A stretch of 64,000 nucleotides of DNA from JAOTVV01 sp041602035 (GCA_041602035.1 JBFIHA010000011.1:18834-82833), one strand, 5' to 3'. Positions 34,034-42,779 are shown, counted from the stretch's first letter. Notes: generated by a model not told the origin, from the letters alone. Numbers and translations: made by a program.

Positions 34034-35970
34034 TTCAGACGGGTGGGAACGCAACGATCGGTCGCGTCGTAGCGACGGAGTCTCTCCCGGCGGGCACGCA
34101 CCAGTTCTTTTTCTGGAGTGCGATCGACACGCCGATCGGTATCGGGGCCATCGTGCGCGTCGACGATGGAGCGGCCCGTTCGGTGTACGCCGTCGTCGTC
34201 GATGGAAAGGGATATTCCGATCTGGCGTCGCCGTTGCACGAGGTGGTGGTGGCGCAAGGCGATCCTGCCGGTGACCGGGCGCCGACCCGTCGCACGGAGG
34301 TCCGATTGTGGACGGCCGCCGTGCTGCGCCAGGATCCTGAAGAGCCTGTGCAACCGGTGCCGCTGGCGGACGTCCGCCTGGCGACGAAGGAGGATGTCGA
34401 GGTCGCGCTGCGCATGGACGCCTATGTGCGCGGGGAACGGCCAACCGGCATTCCCATCGGCGTGTACCGGGCCGGTAACCTGACCGCGCCGGTCTGGATG
34501 GATGCCGATTTCGTCCTGGGGCCTGAGTCGGCCCACCTCAACATCTCGGGCGTCTCCGGCCTCGCCACGAAGACGAGCGCGGTCGAGTTCCTGCTCGCCA
34601 GCATCTTCCAACGGCTCCCCGCACACAGGGGGTCCGTGGCGGCCGTGTGCTTCAACGTGAAAGGCCCCGATCTGTGTTTCCTCGATCAGCCGGGTGATCT
34701 GACGGCGGCCGACCGCGAGCTGTACGCCACCCTTGGTATCGACCCGCGCCCGTTCGACCGCGTGCGGTACTTCGCTCCGTATCGCGCCGACGGGATCAAC
34801 CTCAACACGCTCCGCTCGCATCCGGACCTCGTGGCCGACGTGCAGCCACTCGTGTGGGGCCTTCGCGAGGTGCTGGGATTCCACGAGGTGCTGCTCAATC
34901 GCGACGACCTCGACGCTAAGGCCGACGGCTTGCTGGACTTCCTGGTTGATCGGGTGGTTGAGAAGGAGTTCCGCGATGAATGGGGCGCGACACACCGGGT
35001 CCAGAGCTTTGCCGACTTGGATCGGCTGTTCCGCGCCGTCTTCGACGGTCTGGAGCAAGCTGGACGCTCGGACGTGTGGCGAACCCACCACATCGCCACC
35101 ATCCGCAAGGTGCGCAACCGCCTCCTCAACATCTCCACCCGGTGCAAGGGACTCGTGACCGACGACGGTTCGGTGAGCGACTTGCCCTTCGGGCAGTTCG
35201 AGGACCGGGCGCTGTACGTGCTCGACGTTGCCGGGATGGATCAGGTCGCCCAAGACCTGGTGTTCACGCGTGTGGTCTCGACGCTTCGCGAGCATCTGGA
35301 ACGCCGTGCGCTCGGTGTGGATCAGGTCGTCGTGTTCGTCGACGAGTTGAACAAGTACGCCCCGGGGGACGGTCAGGACACCTACGTGCGAAAGATGCTC
35401 TTGGATATCTCGGAACGGGGACGGTATCTGGGGCTCGTGCTGTTTGCGGCACAGCAGTTCCGCTCGCAGGTTCACCGACGGGTGGTCGGCAATGCCGGGA
35501 CCGTTGTCTTCGGACGCATGGACATGGACGAGCTCGCCACGCCTGGATACCAGGTGCTGTCGCCCGCGACGAAGATCAAGTTGGCGACGCTGCCGAAGGG
35601 TGAGTTGATGGTGCGGCACCCGCACTTCACGCAACCGATCTTCGTGCGGTTCCCGCGTCCGCCCGTGATGAGCGGTCCTAATGGCAGTAAGCGATTCCCG
35701 CCTGCGTCCGACGTGGCGTTCGAGGAGGCCGTGGTGCGACAGCTCACGGGTATGGATCGACGGATCGCGGCGGGGCGCATCCGCGACCTCATTGCCGGGC
35801 GACGGGACGACGACGTACGCCGTGCATTGCTGGCCACCAGACGTGCGATGCCGGACGACCCCTTCGAGTATTTCCGTGCGTCACTTGGGCCGGCCGTGGC
35901 CCGGGAGCGGGTCGCGGTGCGCCGGGAGGGCGTGCCGCTGCGGACAGTGGAGGACCCGTATGCGCCGTAG
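34030..35970 (+). CDS. herA: HerA-like DNA-translocating ATPase
   Basis: A 646-residue RecA-fold ATPase of the HerA/FtsK superfamily (DUF87). The nucleotide-binding loop is ISGVSGLATKTSAVEFLL at residues 172-189, an unusual Walker A in which K181/T182 are kept but the usual GxGK spacing is changed. Walker B is VVVFVDELNKYAPGDG with D438/E439. The N-terminal part (IGRVVATESLPAGTHQFFFW) is a HAS-barrel-like strand region. HerA pumps DNA into NurA. GTG overlaps the nurA stop as GTGA. Confidence 0.82.
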   Translation: MIQTGGNATIGRVVATESLPAGTHQFFFWSAIDTPIGIGAIVRVDDGAARSVYAVVVDGKGYSDLASPLHEVVVAQGDPAGDRAPTRRTEVRLWTAAVLRQDPEEPVQPVPLADVRLATKEDVEVALRMDAYVRGERPTGIPIGVYRAGNLTAPVWMDADFVLGPESAHLNISGVSGLATKTSAVEFLLASIFQRLPAHRGSVAAVCFNVKGPDLCFLDQPGDLTAADRELYATLGIDPRPFDRVRYFAPYRADGINLNTLRSHPDLVADVQPLVWGLREVLGFHEVLLNRDDLDAKADGLLDFLVDRVVEKEFRDEWGATHRVQSFADLDRLFRAVFDGLEQAGRSDVWRTHHIATIRKVRNRLLNISTRCKGLVTDDGSVSDLPFGQFEDRALYVLDVAGMDQVAQDLVFTRVVSTLREHLERRALGVDQVVVFVDELNKYAPGDGQDTYVRKMLLDISERGRYLGLVLFAAQQFRSQVHRRVVGNAGTVVFGRMDMDELATPGYQVLSPATKIKLATLPKGELMVRHPHFTQPIFVRFPRPPVMSGPNGSKRFPPASDVAFEEAVVRQLTGMDRRIAAGRIRDLIAGRRDDDVRRALLATRRAMPDDPFEYFRASLGPAVARERVAVRREGVPLRTVEDPYAP

Positions 35971-36850
35971 TGGTCTGATAGCGGCCTCTGCTTTCGGCGC
36001 TGTGGTGCTCGTCCCGGAGGACGCGTCCAGCCAACGGGCCATCCAGTTGCGCTACGACCCGCCGGCGAGCGCGATGGTGCAGGCCGTGTGGCGGCACAGC
36101 GCTACCCGTAGTGTCACGACGCCGCCACGCGGGATGACTGTCCGCGTGATCGAGGCGACCGAGGTCACGAGCGTGACCCAGCGAATCGTCGAGCGGGAGA
36201 ATAACCGCATCGTGGTGGACGTGACGATCGACTCGACGTCATTGCAGGTACGCTCGGGAGGCGGGACGTGGGAGCCGGCGCGCGCACCCGTGGGGCGAGC
36301 ATCGGCGCGCATTGTTGTGGACGATCGTCTCCGCCTGGATTCCCTAAGCGGTGGCACCTCCGAGGGCGACCTCGTGCGGGGGCGACTCCGGGCGTTCGCC
36401 TCCGGTTTCGAGTTCCCGCTCCCTGACGGATTGGTCGCTGCCGGCGACAGCTGGGTAGAGACCGTGATCGATCCGCTGGTGGCCGTGGTTGGCGTCGATG
36501 TGGAACCCGATGCGGCACGGTGGCTCGCGCAGGCCGGGGCGATGATCGCCCGCTCGACGTTCACGGTGGACAGCCTCGTCGACCGCGGGGTGGACACGCT
36601 TGCGTATCTCCAGGTGTCGGGCAGCTTTCTCCCCACGACGCTCACGGCCCCAGTCGAGACGGCGCAGGGGCATGCGAGGATCGACGGGGGGTTCGGAGCG
36701 AGACTCATCTGGTCCACGGCGTGGCACACCTTCGTGTCGGGAACGGTGCAGCGCCGCGTGCGGCTCCGCGTCTATGTTGGGACGCCGGAGCAGGAACGGG
36801 AAGTTCACACCACGACCACAGAGATCGCAGGGAGGTTCAGGGTACAGTGA
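35960..36850 (+). CDS. Exported protein, first of a paralogous pair
   Basis: A 296-residue protein with a signal peptide-like N-terminus (MRRSGLIAASAFGAVVLVPEDASS). It is beta-rich and I do not recognise a family. Its C-terminal part (STFTVDSLVDRGVDTLAYLQ to the end) is clearly similar to the next gene, which has STVTVDSLVPRVQDTLAFLS, so the two are paralogues. The ATG lies six bases after GGAGG and overlaps the herA stop by 11 bases. It sits between DNA-repair genes but is predicted to leave the cytoplasm, which is odd. Confidence 0.72.
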   Translation: MRRSGLIAASAFGAVVLVPEDASSQRAIQLRYDPPASAMVQAVWRHSATRSVTTPPRGMTVRVIEATEVTSVTQRIVERENNRIVVDVTIDSTSLQVRSGGGTWEPARAPVGRASARIVVDDRLRLDSLSGGTSEGDLVRGRLRAFASGFEFPLPDGLVAAGDSWVETVIDPLVAVVGVDVEPDAARWLAQAGAMIARSTFTVDSLVDRGVDTLAYLQVSGSFLPTTLTAPVETAQGHARIDGGFGARLIWSTAWHTFVSGTVQRRVRLRVYVGTPEQEREVHTTTTEIAGRFRVQ

Positions 36851-37695
36851 CGTCGCGACGATGGCTGCTGCTTCTTGGTGCGGCGCTCGCGTGGCCGTCG
36901 TCGGTCACGGCACAAGGAGCCCTCGATCTGCGCGCGGGTATGGACGAGGGGACGCTGATCCGGCGGGTCTTCCAGGTCTTCACCCGGGTCAGCCTGGAGG
37001 ACCGGGCCCAGGGCACGAGGGTGATCCGTGAGATCGCGCGATTGGGTGGAGCAAGTCAATACGCGCTGTCGGCGACAGACGACGACTTCTCGGTGCACCT
37101 CGCGCTCGATTCCGTGCGCCTTCGGCGCCGTGATGGGGCGACCTCGTGGCAGGAATTCGCAGCAACTCCCCGCGACAGCCAGTGGGTGCAGCTCACGCTG
37201 GATCGCCGACTTCGCGTGCGCCGGGTCGTCCGTCCCGCGTCGCTCGTGGAGCGCGGCGTGCTCGACCAGCTTCTCGTGGGGATACCGGGCTTGACCTTAC
37301 CCGATCGACCGGTCCAGCCGGGCGACCGGTGGGGTGCCGTCGTGACGATTCCCTGGGATGCCCCGGGGGGCGACACCGATCTCGCGTCCGAGCGGCCTGT
37401 CCTGCTCGCGCGGAGTACCGTGACGGTGGACAGCCTGGTCCCTCGGGTGCAAGACACGCTCGCGTTTCTGTCCGTGGGCGGCCCGATCGAACCCGAGACC
37501 TCGACGGCCCCCGACGGTGTTCGCGTCGTCTATGGGGGACGGGTGACCGGCACTGTGGTCTGGTCGTCTGGGTGGCGCGGCGTCGTCTCCGTTGCGGTGC
37601 GCTACGAGATGGTCGCCGACGAAACCGGGGCGAGCGGTCGCCCGTCGCGGCGACTCGAGATCGAGACCACGGTTCGCCACGCGGTGCTCCCTTAA
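36847..37695 (+). CDS. Exported protein, second of a paralogous pair
   Basis: A 282-residue protein, signal peptide MTSRRWLLLLGAALAWPSSVTA. It shares with its upstream neighbour the motif TVDSLVPRVQDTLAFLSVGG, the repeated TAP-VVWSSGW arrangement and the overall length. Function unknown. GTG overlaps the previous stop as GTGA. It is followed after three bases by the mre11 GTG. Together the two proteins may form a pair or a tandem duplication that diverged. Confidence 0.72.
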   Translation: MTSRRWLLLLGAALAWPSSVTAQGALDLRAGMDEGTLIRRVFQVFTRVSLEDRAQGTRVIREIARLGGASQYALSATDDDFSVHLALDSVRLRRRDGATSWQEFAATPRDSQWVQLTLDRRLRVRRVVRPASLVERGVLDQLLVGIPGLTLPDRPVQPGDRWGAVVTIPWDAPGGDTDLASERPVLLARSTVTVDSLVPRVQDTLAFLSVGGPIEPETSTAPDGVRVVYGGRVTGTVVWSSGWRGVVSVAVRYEMVADETGASGRPSRRLEIETTVRHAVLP

Positions 37696-37698
37696 GTC

Positions 37699-38886
37699 GT
37701 GAAGCTCGCCCACCTCGCCGACATTCACCTCGGCTTCCGTCAATACCACCGGCTCACGCCGAACGGGATCAACCAGCGCGAGGCCGATGTCGCCGCCGCG
37801 TTTCGAAAGGCGGTCGACGGGGTGGTGCATGCGGTGCCCGACATGGTCGTCATCGCCGGCGATCTCTTCAACTCCGTGCGGCCCAGCAACCCCGCCATTC
37901 TGCACTCGTTCGGCCTCCTGAGGATGCTGCGCGAGGCCCTGCCGCACGCTCCCATCGTGATCATCGCCGGGAACCACGACACGCCGAGATCCGTCGAGAC
38001 CGGAACGATCCTGCGGCTCTTCGAGGCCGTGAGCGGTGTGTCGGTGGTGGCCGAGCGACCGACGGACTTGGTGTTCGATGAGCTCGACGTGACGCTGACG
38101 TGCGTGCCGCACGCGGCGTGGTTGATGGGTGCCCGTCCGACCCTCACCCCACCCGTCGGCCCGGGACGCCACGTGCTCGTCACGCATGGCGAGGTGGCCG
38201 GCGTGCTGCGGCGTGACGCGACGGCGCTCGAACACGGCGGGGCGCTGGTCGATCCGAACGAACTGCACGCCGACCGCTGGGACTACATCGCGTTGGGACA
38301 CTACCACGTCGCGCATCAGGTGGCTGACAATGCGTGGTACAGCGGATCGCTGGAGTATGTGAGCACGAATCCGTGGGGGGAGATACAGGACGAAACGCGC
38401 GAGGGCCGCCCCGGCCAGAAAGGCTGGCTGCTCGTCGAGTTGGGCGATCGGCTCCGAGTGGAGTTCCAACCGGTCTCCCTCGCTCGACGGGTGGTGGATC
38501 TGCCCCCCATCCATGCGGCCGGCCTGAGTCCCTCCGATGTGGACGCCGAGATCGCAGCCCACGTCGCGTCGTGCACCCCCAGCCTCGACGACCAGATCGT
38601 CCGGCAGGTGGTCTTTGACGTTCCGCGCCCAATCGCGCGCGATCTGGATCACGAGCGCATTCGGGCGCTCAAGGCGCAGGCGCTCCACTTTCATCTGGAT
38701 CTCCGCCGACCGGTGCCCCATCGCGAGGTGGGTGTGGGGACGCCGGGCACCCGGCAGACGTTGGCGGACGTGCTCACCGACTACCTCAGGCGACGCCCCC
38801 TCGATGCCGACGTGGATCGTCAGGGTCTCGTGGATCTGGGCGGGCAGTACATGCAGGCGGTGGAGCAGGAACTCCGCGAGGAGTAG
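37699..38886 (+). CDS. mre11: Mre11/SbcD-like DNA double-strand-break nuclease
   Basis: A 395-residue phosphoesterase that works with Rad50 to trim and process DNA ends. It shows all metal motifs: LADIHLG with D8 and H10, IAGDLFNSV with D55, IAGNHDTPRS with N92, H93 and D94, VLVTHGEVAGV, and ALGHYHVAHQV. The start is GTG, three bases after the previous stop, and the rad50 ATG follows directly. The protein is shorter than most bacterial SbcD and lies next to HerA-NurA, so it looks more like the archaeal Mre11. Confidence 0.93.
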   Translation: MKLAHLADIHLGFRQYHRLTPNGINQREADVAAAFRKAVDGVVHAVPDMVVIAGDLFNSVRPSNPAILHSFGLLRMLREALPHAPIVIIAGNHDTPRSVETGTILRLFEAVSGVSVVAERPTDLVFDELDVTLTCVPHAAWLMGARPTLTPPVGPGRHVLVTHGEVAGVLRRDATALEHGGALVDPNELHADRWDYIALGHYHVAHQVADNAWYSGSLEYVSTNPWGEIQDETREGRPGQKGWLLVELGDRLRVEFQPVSLARRVVDLPPIHAAGLSPSDVDAEIAAHVASCTPSLDDQIVRQVVFDVPRPIARDLDHERIRALKAQALHFHLDLRRPVPHREVGVGTPGTRQTLADVLTDYLRRRPLDADVDRQGLVDLGGQYMQAVEQELREE

Positions 38887-41316
38887 ATGCAGCTTCACCG
38901 GCTCAAGCTGCTCAACTTCCGGCAGCACGCCTCCACGGAGATCGTCTTCGGCCAGGGTATTACGGCGATCATCGGACCGAACGGTTCGGGGAAGACCACG
39001 CTCCTCGAAGCCATCGCCTGGGCCTTTTACGGCAATCCGGCGGCCCGCGGCAGCCGGGACACCATTCGCTGGAACCGGGCGCCGGCCCGTGCCTCCGTCC
39101 GAGTCGACGTGGAGTTCTCGCTGGGCGCGCACGAGTTTCGCGTCGGACGAGGGCTCTACAACGCCGAGCTGTTCCAGGACCGATTCGACGCACCGACGGT
39201 CGTAGGGCATCAGGAGGTGTCGGGTCGGATCGAGCGGTTGCTCGGGATGACCCGGGATGAATTCTTCAACACGTATTTCACCGGACAAAAGGAACTCGCG
39301 GTGATGGCGGCGCTCGGTCCGACCGACCGTGCCCGCTTCCTCTCGCGGGTTCTCGGCTACGAGAAGTTGCGTCTGGCGCAGGATCGCGTTCGGGAGGCAC
39401 GATCCGCGTTGCGGGGCGAGTTGACTGGGTTGGAACGCGGGCTGGCCGACGCCGACGTGCTGACCCGAGAGCATGCCGACGCCACGGAGCAACTGGCCCA
39501 GGTGCGTGAGTTGCTGGACACGGCGACGCAGACGCGGGAGGAGGCGACCGCGGCGTTGGAGCGGGAAGGACCCGTCTGGACGCGCATGGCGGAGCTGCGC
39601 GAGTCGGTTCTCGAGCTCGAAGGGGAACTGAAGATCGCGGAGCGGGATGTCGGCGAAGCGCGCCGTGAGTTCGAGCGTTTGGACAAGGAGCTCGCAGAGG
39701 CGCTCGCGGCCCGCACGGAGCTGACGGGGCTCGAGTCGAACCTGTCACAAGTCGTCCCGCTGCGGGAGGAGCTCGAAACCCTGGAACAACAGGCCCGCGC
39801 GGCAGGACAGCGCCGCTCTCTCGCGGGGCAGCTACGGGAAGTGGACGGACAACTCGAGCGCGAGCGCACGCGGGCGAGTCAGTTTCGCGACGTGGACGAG
39901 GCGCTGGTCGCCGCGCAGACGGCGCTCGACACTGCTCGCAAAGTGCTTGCGCAGGCGGAGGCCGAGGAGGAAACGGCCCGGACGACCTGGGTTCGGGACC
40001 GGCAGGACGCAGAGACCAAGCGCCAGAACCTCCGCGACCAGTACGTCGACTTGCAGAAGCATCGAGAGAGCGTCGTAACGGCCGGTGCGGAAGGCGAATG
40101 CCCGATCTGCAAACGGCCGCTCGGGGCGGTATACCAGGAAGTGTTGGAGACGCTCGATCGACAGATGGAGGAAATCGAGGTCAAGGGCAAATTCTTCAAG
40201 CGGAGGATGGAGCAGTTGAAACAGCCGCCCGACGAGCTGGGCGCGACGCAGGCCGCCGTCAAAGCGGCCCAGACAGCGGTTGAGGACGCGGCGCAGCGGG
40301 TGGCGCGGTGCGAAGATCGGCGGCGCCAGCGGCGCGACGCGGAGGCTGATCTCGAGCGGCTGGACCAGCGGCGGAGGGAGCTCGACGCCGAAATGACCGC
40401 ACTTCCCGAAACCTACGATTCCGATCGTCACGATCAGGTGCGCGACGCGCTGCGAAATCTCGAGCCGATGATCACCCGAGCCGCCGAGCTCCGGTCGGTG
40501 GCGAGCAAGGCGGAAGAGTTGGTCCGCAAGGCGGAAACGGCCGAGCGGACGGCGTCGGAGTGCGAGGCCAAGGTCAAGGGTATGGAGACCGCGATTGCCG
40601 ATCTCGGATTCAGTGACGCCGCCTTCACCGCCGCGCGGGAGCGGTATCAGGCCGCTGAGGTGGCGCTCCGCGATGCGGAGCTGCGGTTGGCGTCGGTTCA
40701 GGGCGACGTTCGTGCCGCCGAGGCCGCGCTGGCAAGTGCCGAGCGACGTTTGCAGGAGCGAAAGGAGCGGGTCCGCCGCATCGAAGCCGTTCGAACCGAT
40801 CTCACACTGCACGACGAGCTGGACCGCGCGCTCCACGACCTGCGACTTGAGCTCAATGCCCGCATGCGGCCCGAGCTGGCCGAACGGGCCTCCGACCTCC
40901 TGAACGACCTGACCGACGGACGCTACAACGAGCTCGAGCTCGACGAAGACTATCGTCTTCTCGTGGTTGAGGACGGCCAGATAAAGCCGGTGATTTCGGG
41001 TGGGGAAGAGGATCTCCTCCACCTGGTGCTTCGGCTTGCGATCAGTCAGATGGTCGCCGAGCGAGCGGGACAGCCGCTGTCGCTACTGGTCTTGGACGAG
41101 ATCTTCGGCGGCCTCGACGAGCAGCGCCGTCACAACGTGGTGTCGCTGCTGCGCGGGTTGGCGGATCGATTTCCCCAGGTCGTCCTCATCACCCACATCG
41201 ATTCGGTGCGCGAAGGCGTGGATCGCGTGCTGCGTGTGGAGCTCTCGGCAGAGACGGGGGCCTCGCTCGTGAGCGAGGATCCGATGACGCTGGACGGAGC
41301 CGATGTCGCCGCTTGA
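38887..41316 (+). CDS. rad50: Rad50/SbcC-like SMC ATPase
   Basis: An 809-residue SMC-type ATPase with Walker A GPNGSGKTTLLEAIAWAFYG near residue 30, two long coiled coils (about residues 170-390 and 420-640), the zinc hook CPIC at C405/C408 in the exact middle, and the C-terminal signature ISGGEEDLLHLVLRLA with LLVLDEIFGGLDEQRR. Bacterial SbcC is usually about 1,000 residues, so this shorter form is closer to archaeal Rad50. It opens and tethers DNA ends for Mre11. The ATG begins directly after the mre11 stop. Confidence 0.93.
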   Translation: MQLHRLKLLNFRQHASTEIVFGQGITAIIGPNGSGKTTLLEAIAWAFYGNPAARGSRDTIRWNRAPARASVRVDVEFSLGAHEFRVGRGLYNAELFQDRFDAPTVVGHQEVSGRIERLLGMTRDEFFNTYFTGQKELAVMAALGPTDRARFLSRVLGYEKLRLAQDRVREARSALRGELTGLERGLADADVLTREHADATEQLAQVRELLDTATQTREEATAALEREGPVWTRMAELRESVLELEGELKIAERDVGEARREFERLDKELAEALAARTELTGLESNLSQVVPLREELETLEQQARAAGQRRSLAGQLREVDGQLERERTRASQFRDVDEALVAAQTALDTARKVLAQAEAEEETARTTWVRDRQDAETKRQNLRDQYVDLQKHRESVVTAGAEGECPICKRPLGAVYQEVLETLDRQMEEIEVKGKFFKRRMEQLKQPPDELGATQAAVKAAQTAVEDAAQRVARCEDRRRQRRDAEADLERLDQRRRELDAEMTALPETYDSDRHDQVRDALRNLEPMITRAAELRSVASKAEELVRKAETAERTASECEAKVKGMETAIADLGFSDAAFTAARERYQAAEVALRDAELRLASVQGDVRAAEAALASAERRLQERKERVRRIEAVRTDLTLHDELDRALHDLRLELNARMRPELAERASDLLNDLTDGRYNELELDEDYRLLVVEDGQIKPVISGGEEDLLHLVLRLAISQMVAERAGQPLSLLVLDEIFGGLDEQRRHNVVSLLRGLADRFPQVVLITHIDSVREGVDRVLRVELSAETGASLVSEDPMTLDGADVAA

Positions 41317-42271
41317 CGATTCGATTATCGGTCCGCGCATCGCCCGGGCAGCCGATATCGCCGCACTGAATCGCATGTTCGCGAAGTCGTTCACCGAGCG
41401 GTACCATCGGGATGGACTGATTGGCGTCCGCGTGCCCCAACTCAATCCTGAGATCTGGCGTTACGCCATCAGGGACGCGGGCGATGGCGCGATGCTGTGG
41501 TTCGATCGAGATGGCGAACTCGTGGCGTTCAACATGGCCCACCGCTCGGGCGCCGAGGGGTGGATGGGGCCGTTGGCGGTTCGCCCCGATCGCCAAGAAC
41601 GCGGTGTGGGACGGGCTATTGTCGAGACGGCCATCGACTGGCTCGTCCGCGAGGGGGCTACGACCGTCGGGCTCGAAACCATGCCGCGGACTGTCGACAA
41701 TATCGGGTTCTATAGCCGGCTTGGCTTCGCGCCCCAGCACTTGACGGTAACCCTCACCGGTGACGCGACCCGCCGGAGGCTCCAGGATGTCGCGATCCGA
41801 CTGAACCAACTTCCGCCTACCGAACGCACCGCCACGATCAGTCGCTGCCGTGAACGCCTGCGGCAGTCGGTATCCGGATACGACTACAGCCGAGAAATGG
41901 ACCTGACCGCGGAGATCGGGGTGGGGGATACCGTGATCGTGACTGGATCGGACGGTGTGGCGGGCTTTGCCATCTTCCACTCGGCGGCGCTGCCCGCGGG
42001 CCGGTCGGCCGACGAGCTGCGCGTCCTCAAGTTGTTCGCCGACTCCACACCAAGTTTCCTGCGCCTGATGACCGCGCTCGAGGAATGTGCGCACGCCGAG
42101 GGCCTACGCCGTGTGGCGATTCGGTGTCAGACCGGCTACGAGGCTGCCTACGCTTCCCTGGTCGAGTGTGGGTACCGCGTACGGTGGACTGATCTTCGGA
42201 TGACGCTGCGCGGTCGCCCCGAAGGGCGGGTGCCGCGCGGCGAGATCCTGTTTTCCAATTGGGAGATCTAG
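41303..42271 (+). CDS. Double-GNAT acetyltransferase
   Basis: A 322-residue protein with two GNAT-fold halves. The N-terminal half has GPLAVRPDRQERGVGRAIVE near residue 95, with the RQERGVGR acetyl-CoA loop; the C-terminal half (residues 180-320) retains the fold (ALEECAHAEGLRRVAIRCQTG, AAYASLVECGYRVRW) but without a clear acetyl-CoA loop. Substrate unknown. The ATG overlaps the rad50 stop by 14 bases, so it is the last gene of the 12-gene run. Confidence 0.8.
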   Translation: MSPLDDSIIGPRIARAADIAALNRMFAKSFTERYHRDGLIGVRVPQLNPEIWRYAIRDAGDGAMLWFDRDGELVAFNMAHRSGAEGWMGPLAVRPDRQERGVGRAIVETAIDWLVREGATTVGLETMPRTVDNIGFYSRLGFAPQHLTVTLTGDATRRRLQDVAIRLNQLPPTERTATISRCRERLRQSVSGYDYSREMDLTAEIGVGDTVIVTGSDGVAGFAIFHSAALPAGRSADELRVLKLFADSTPSFLRLMTALEECAHAEGLRRVAIRCQTGYEAAYASLVECGYRVRWTDLRMTLRGRPEGRVPRGEILFSNWEI

Positions 42272-42272
42272 G

Positions 42273-42425
42273 TCAATCGCGTCGCCGCCCGACCAGACCA
42301 CGTACCAGGAGCACGGATCCGACCCCCAACGGCACGTGGACCCACCCACTCGGAGTCGCGACGACGAACACGAAGACGACCCAAACGACCAGGCATAGGA
42401 TCGCGAGGGCGGTTGCCGGATGCAT
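42273..42425 (-). CDS. Very small membrane protein (50 residues)
   Basis: A short reading frame from ATG at 42425 to TGA at 42273 encodes 50 residues: MHPATALAILCLVVWVVFVF, then VVATPSGWVHVPLGVG and a basic end (LVRGLVGRRRD). Two hydrophobic segments and GAGG five bases before the ATG support it. On this strand TATAAT lies about 50 bases upstream, overlapping the 6S promoter in mirror image. It is convergent with the GNAT gene, one base apart. Function unknown. Confidence 0.6.
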   Translation of the reverse strand: MHPATALAILCLVVWVVFVFVVATPSGWVHVPLGVGSVLLVRGLVGRRRD

Positions 42426-42452
42426 TGCGACCTCGATTGCGATGATTCTTGC

Positions 42453-42481
42453 TTGACGCGTTGTTGCGCGTCCTCTATTAT
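42453..42481 (+). promoter_or_regulatory. Near-consensus sigma-70 promoter, symmetrical -10
   Basis: On the plus strand TTGACG at 42453-42458 and TATTAT at 42476-42481 are 17 bases apart; start is expected near 42488, at the first base of the RNA closing stem. On the minus strand the same region reads TATAAT (42477-42482), so the element could fire both ways, toward the RNA and toward the small membrane protein. Confidence 0.8.
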
Positions 42482-42488
42482 AGCTTCA

Positions 42489-42640
42489 GCGGGAGCGAAG
42501 AGCTGGATTATTGAGCCAACAGGCTCGACCGCGTGTCTGCTTTGGACAATGGATGACATGCCCCGTCGGGGACGTCAAACATGGCTGGGCTGACACGGTT
42601 CCTTCGGATTCGGGCTTCAATAAGCGCTCTTCGTTCCCGC
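42489..42640 (+). ncRNA. ssrS: Structured RNA, probable 6S RNA
   Basis: The DNA from 42489 to 42640 folds into a long rod. GCGGGAGCGAAGAGC (42489-42503) pairs with 42626-42640 in 15 pairs with a single GU. A second block, 42508-42517 with 42613-42623, adds ten pairs. Then a bubble, including a possible small hairpin at 42600-42608, and a terminal arm (GTGTC at 42533-42537 with GACAC at 42592-42596) that ends in a CCCC-GTC-GGGG hairpin at 42561-42571. Closing stem, central bubble and apical arm over about 150 bases is the 6S RNA plan. 6S RNA binds the sigma-70 polymerase. It begins seven bases after a consensus -10, and a T-rich run follows the stem. No reading frame fits. Other structured RNAs are possible. 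Confidence 0.65.
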
Positions 42641-42779
42641 ATTGTCTCTTCTCCCTTCGTGCTCCCCCCAAGCGGGGCTCGGTTTCCGCGTACCTCTCAC
42701 GACGCACATCTGCTACATTGCCGTTCCGGTCTGCGCCACTCACGTTGGGCGCGCCGAATCGCAACGACAGGAGTTTCTG

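Noticed and set aside
33976..35634. 552-residue minus-strand frame
   Set aside because: Antisense to herA, His/Arg-rich and without a family pattern.
37297..39492. 731-residue open frame on the minus strand
   Set aside because: It is antisense to mre11 and rad50, low-complexity and His/Arg-rich, an artefact of high GC.
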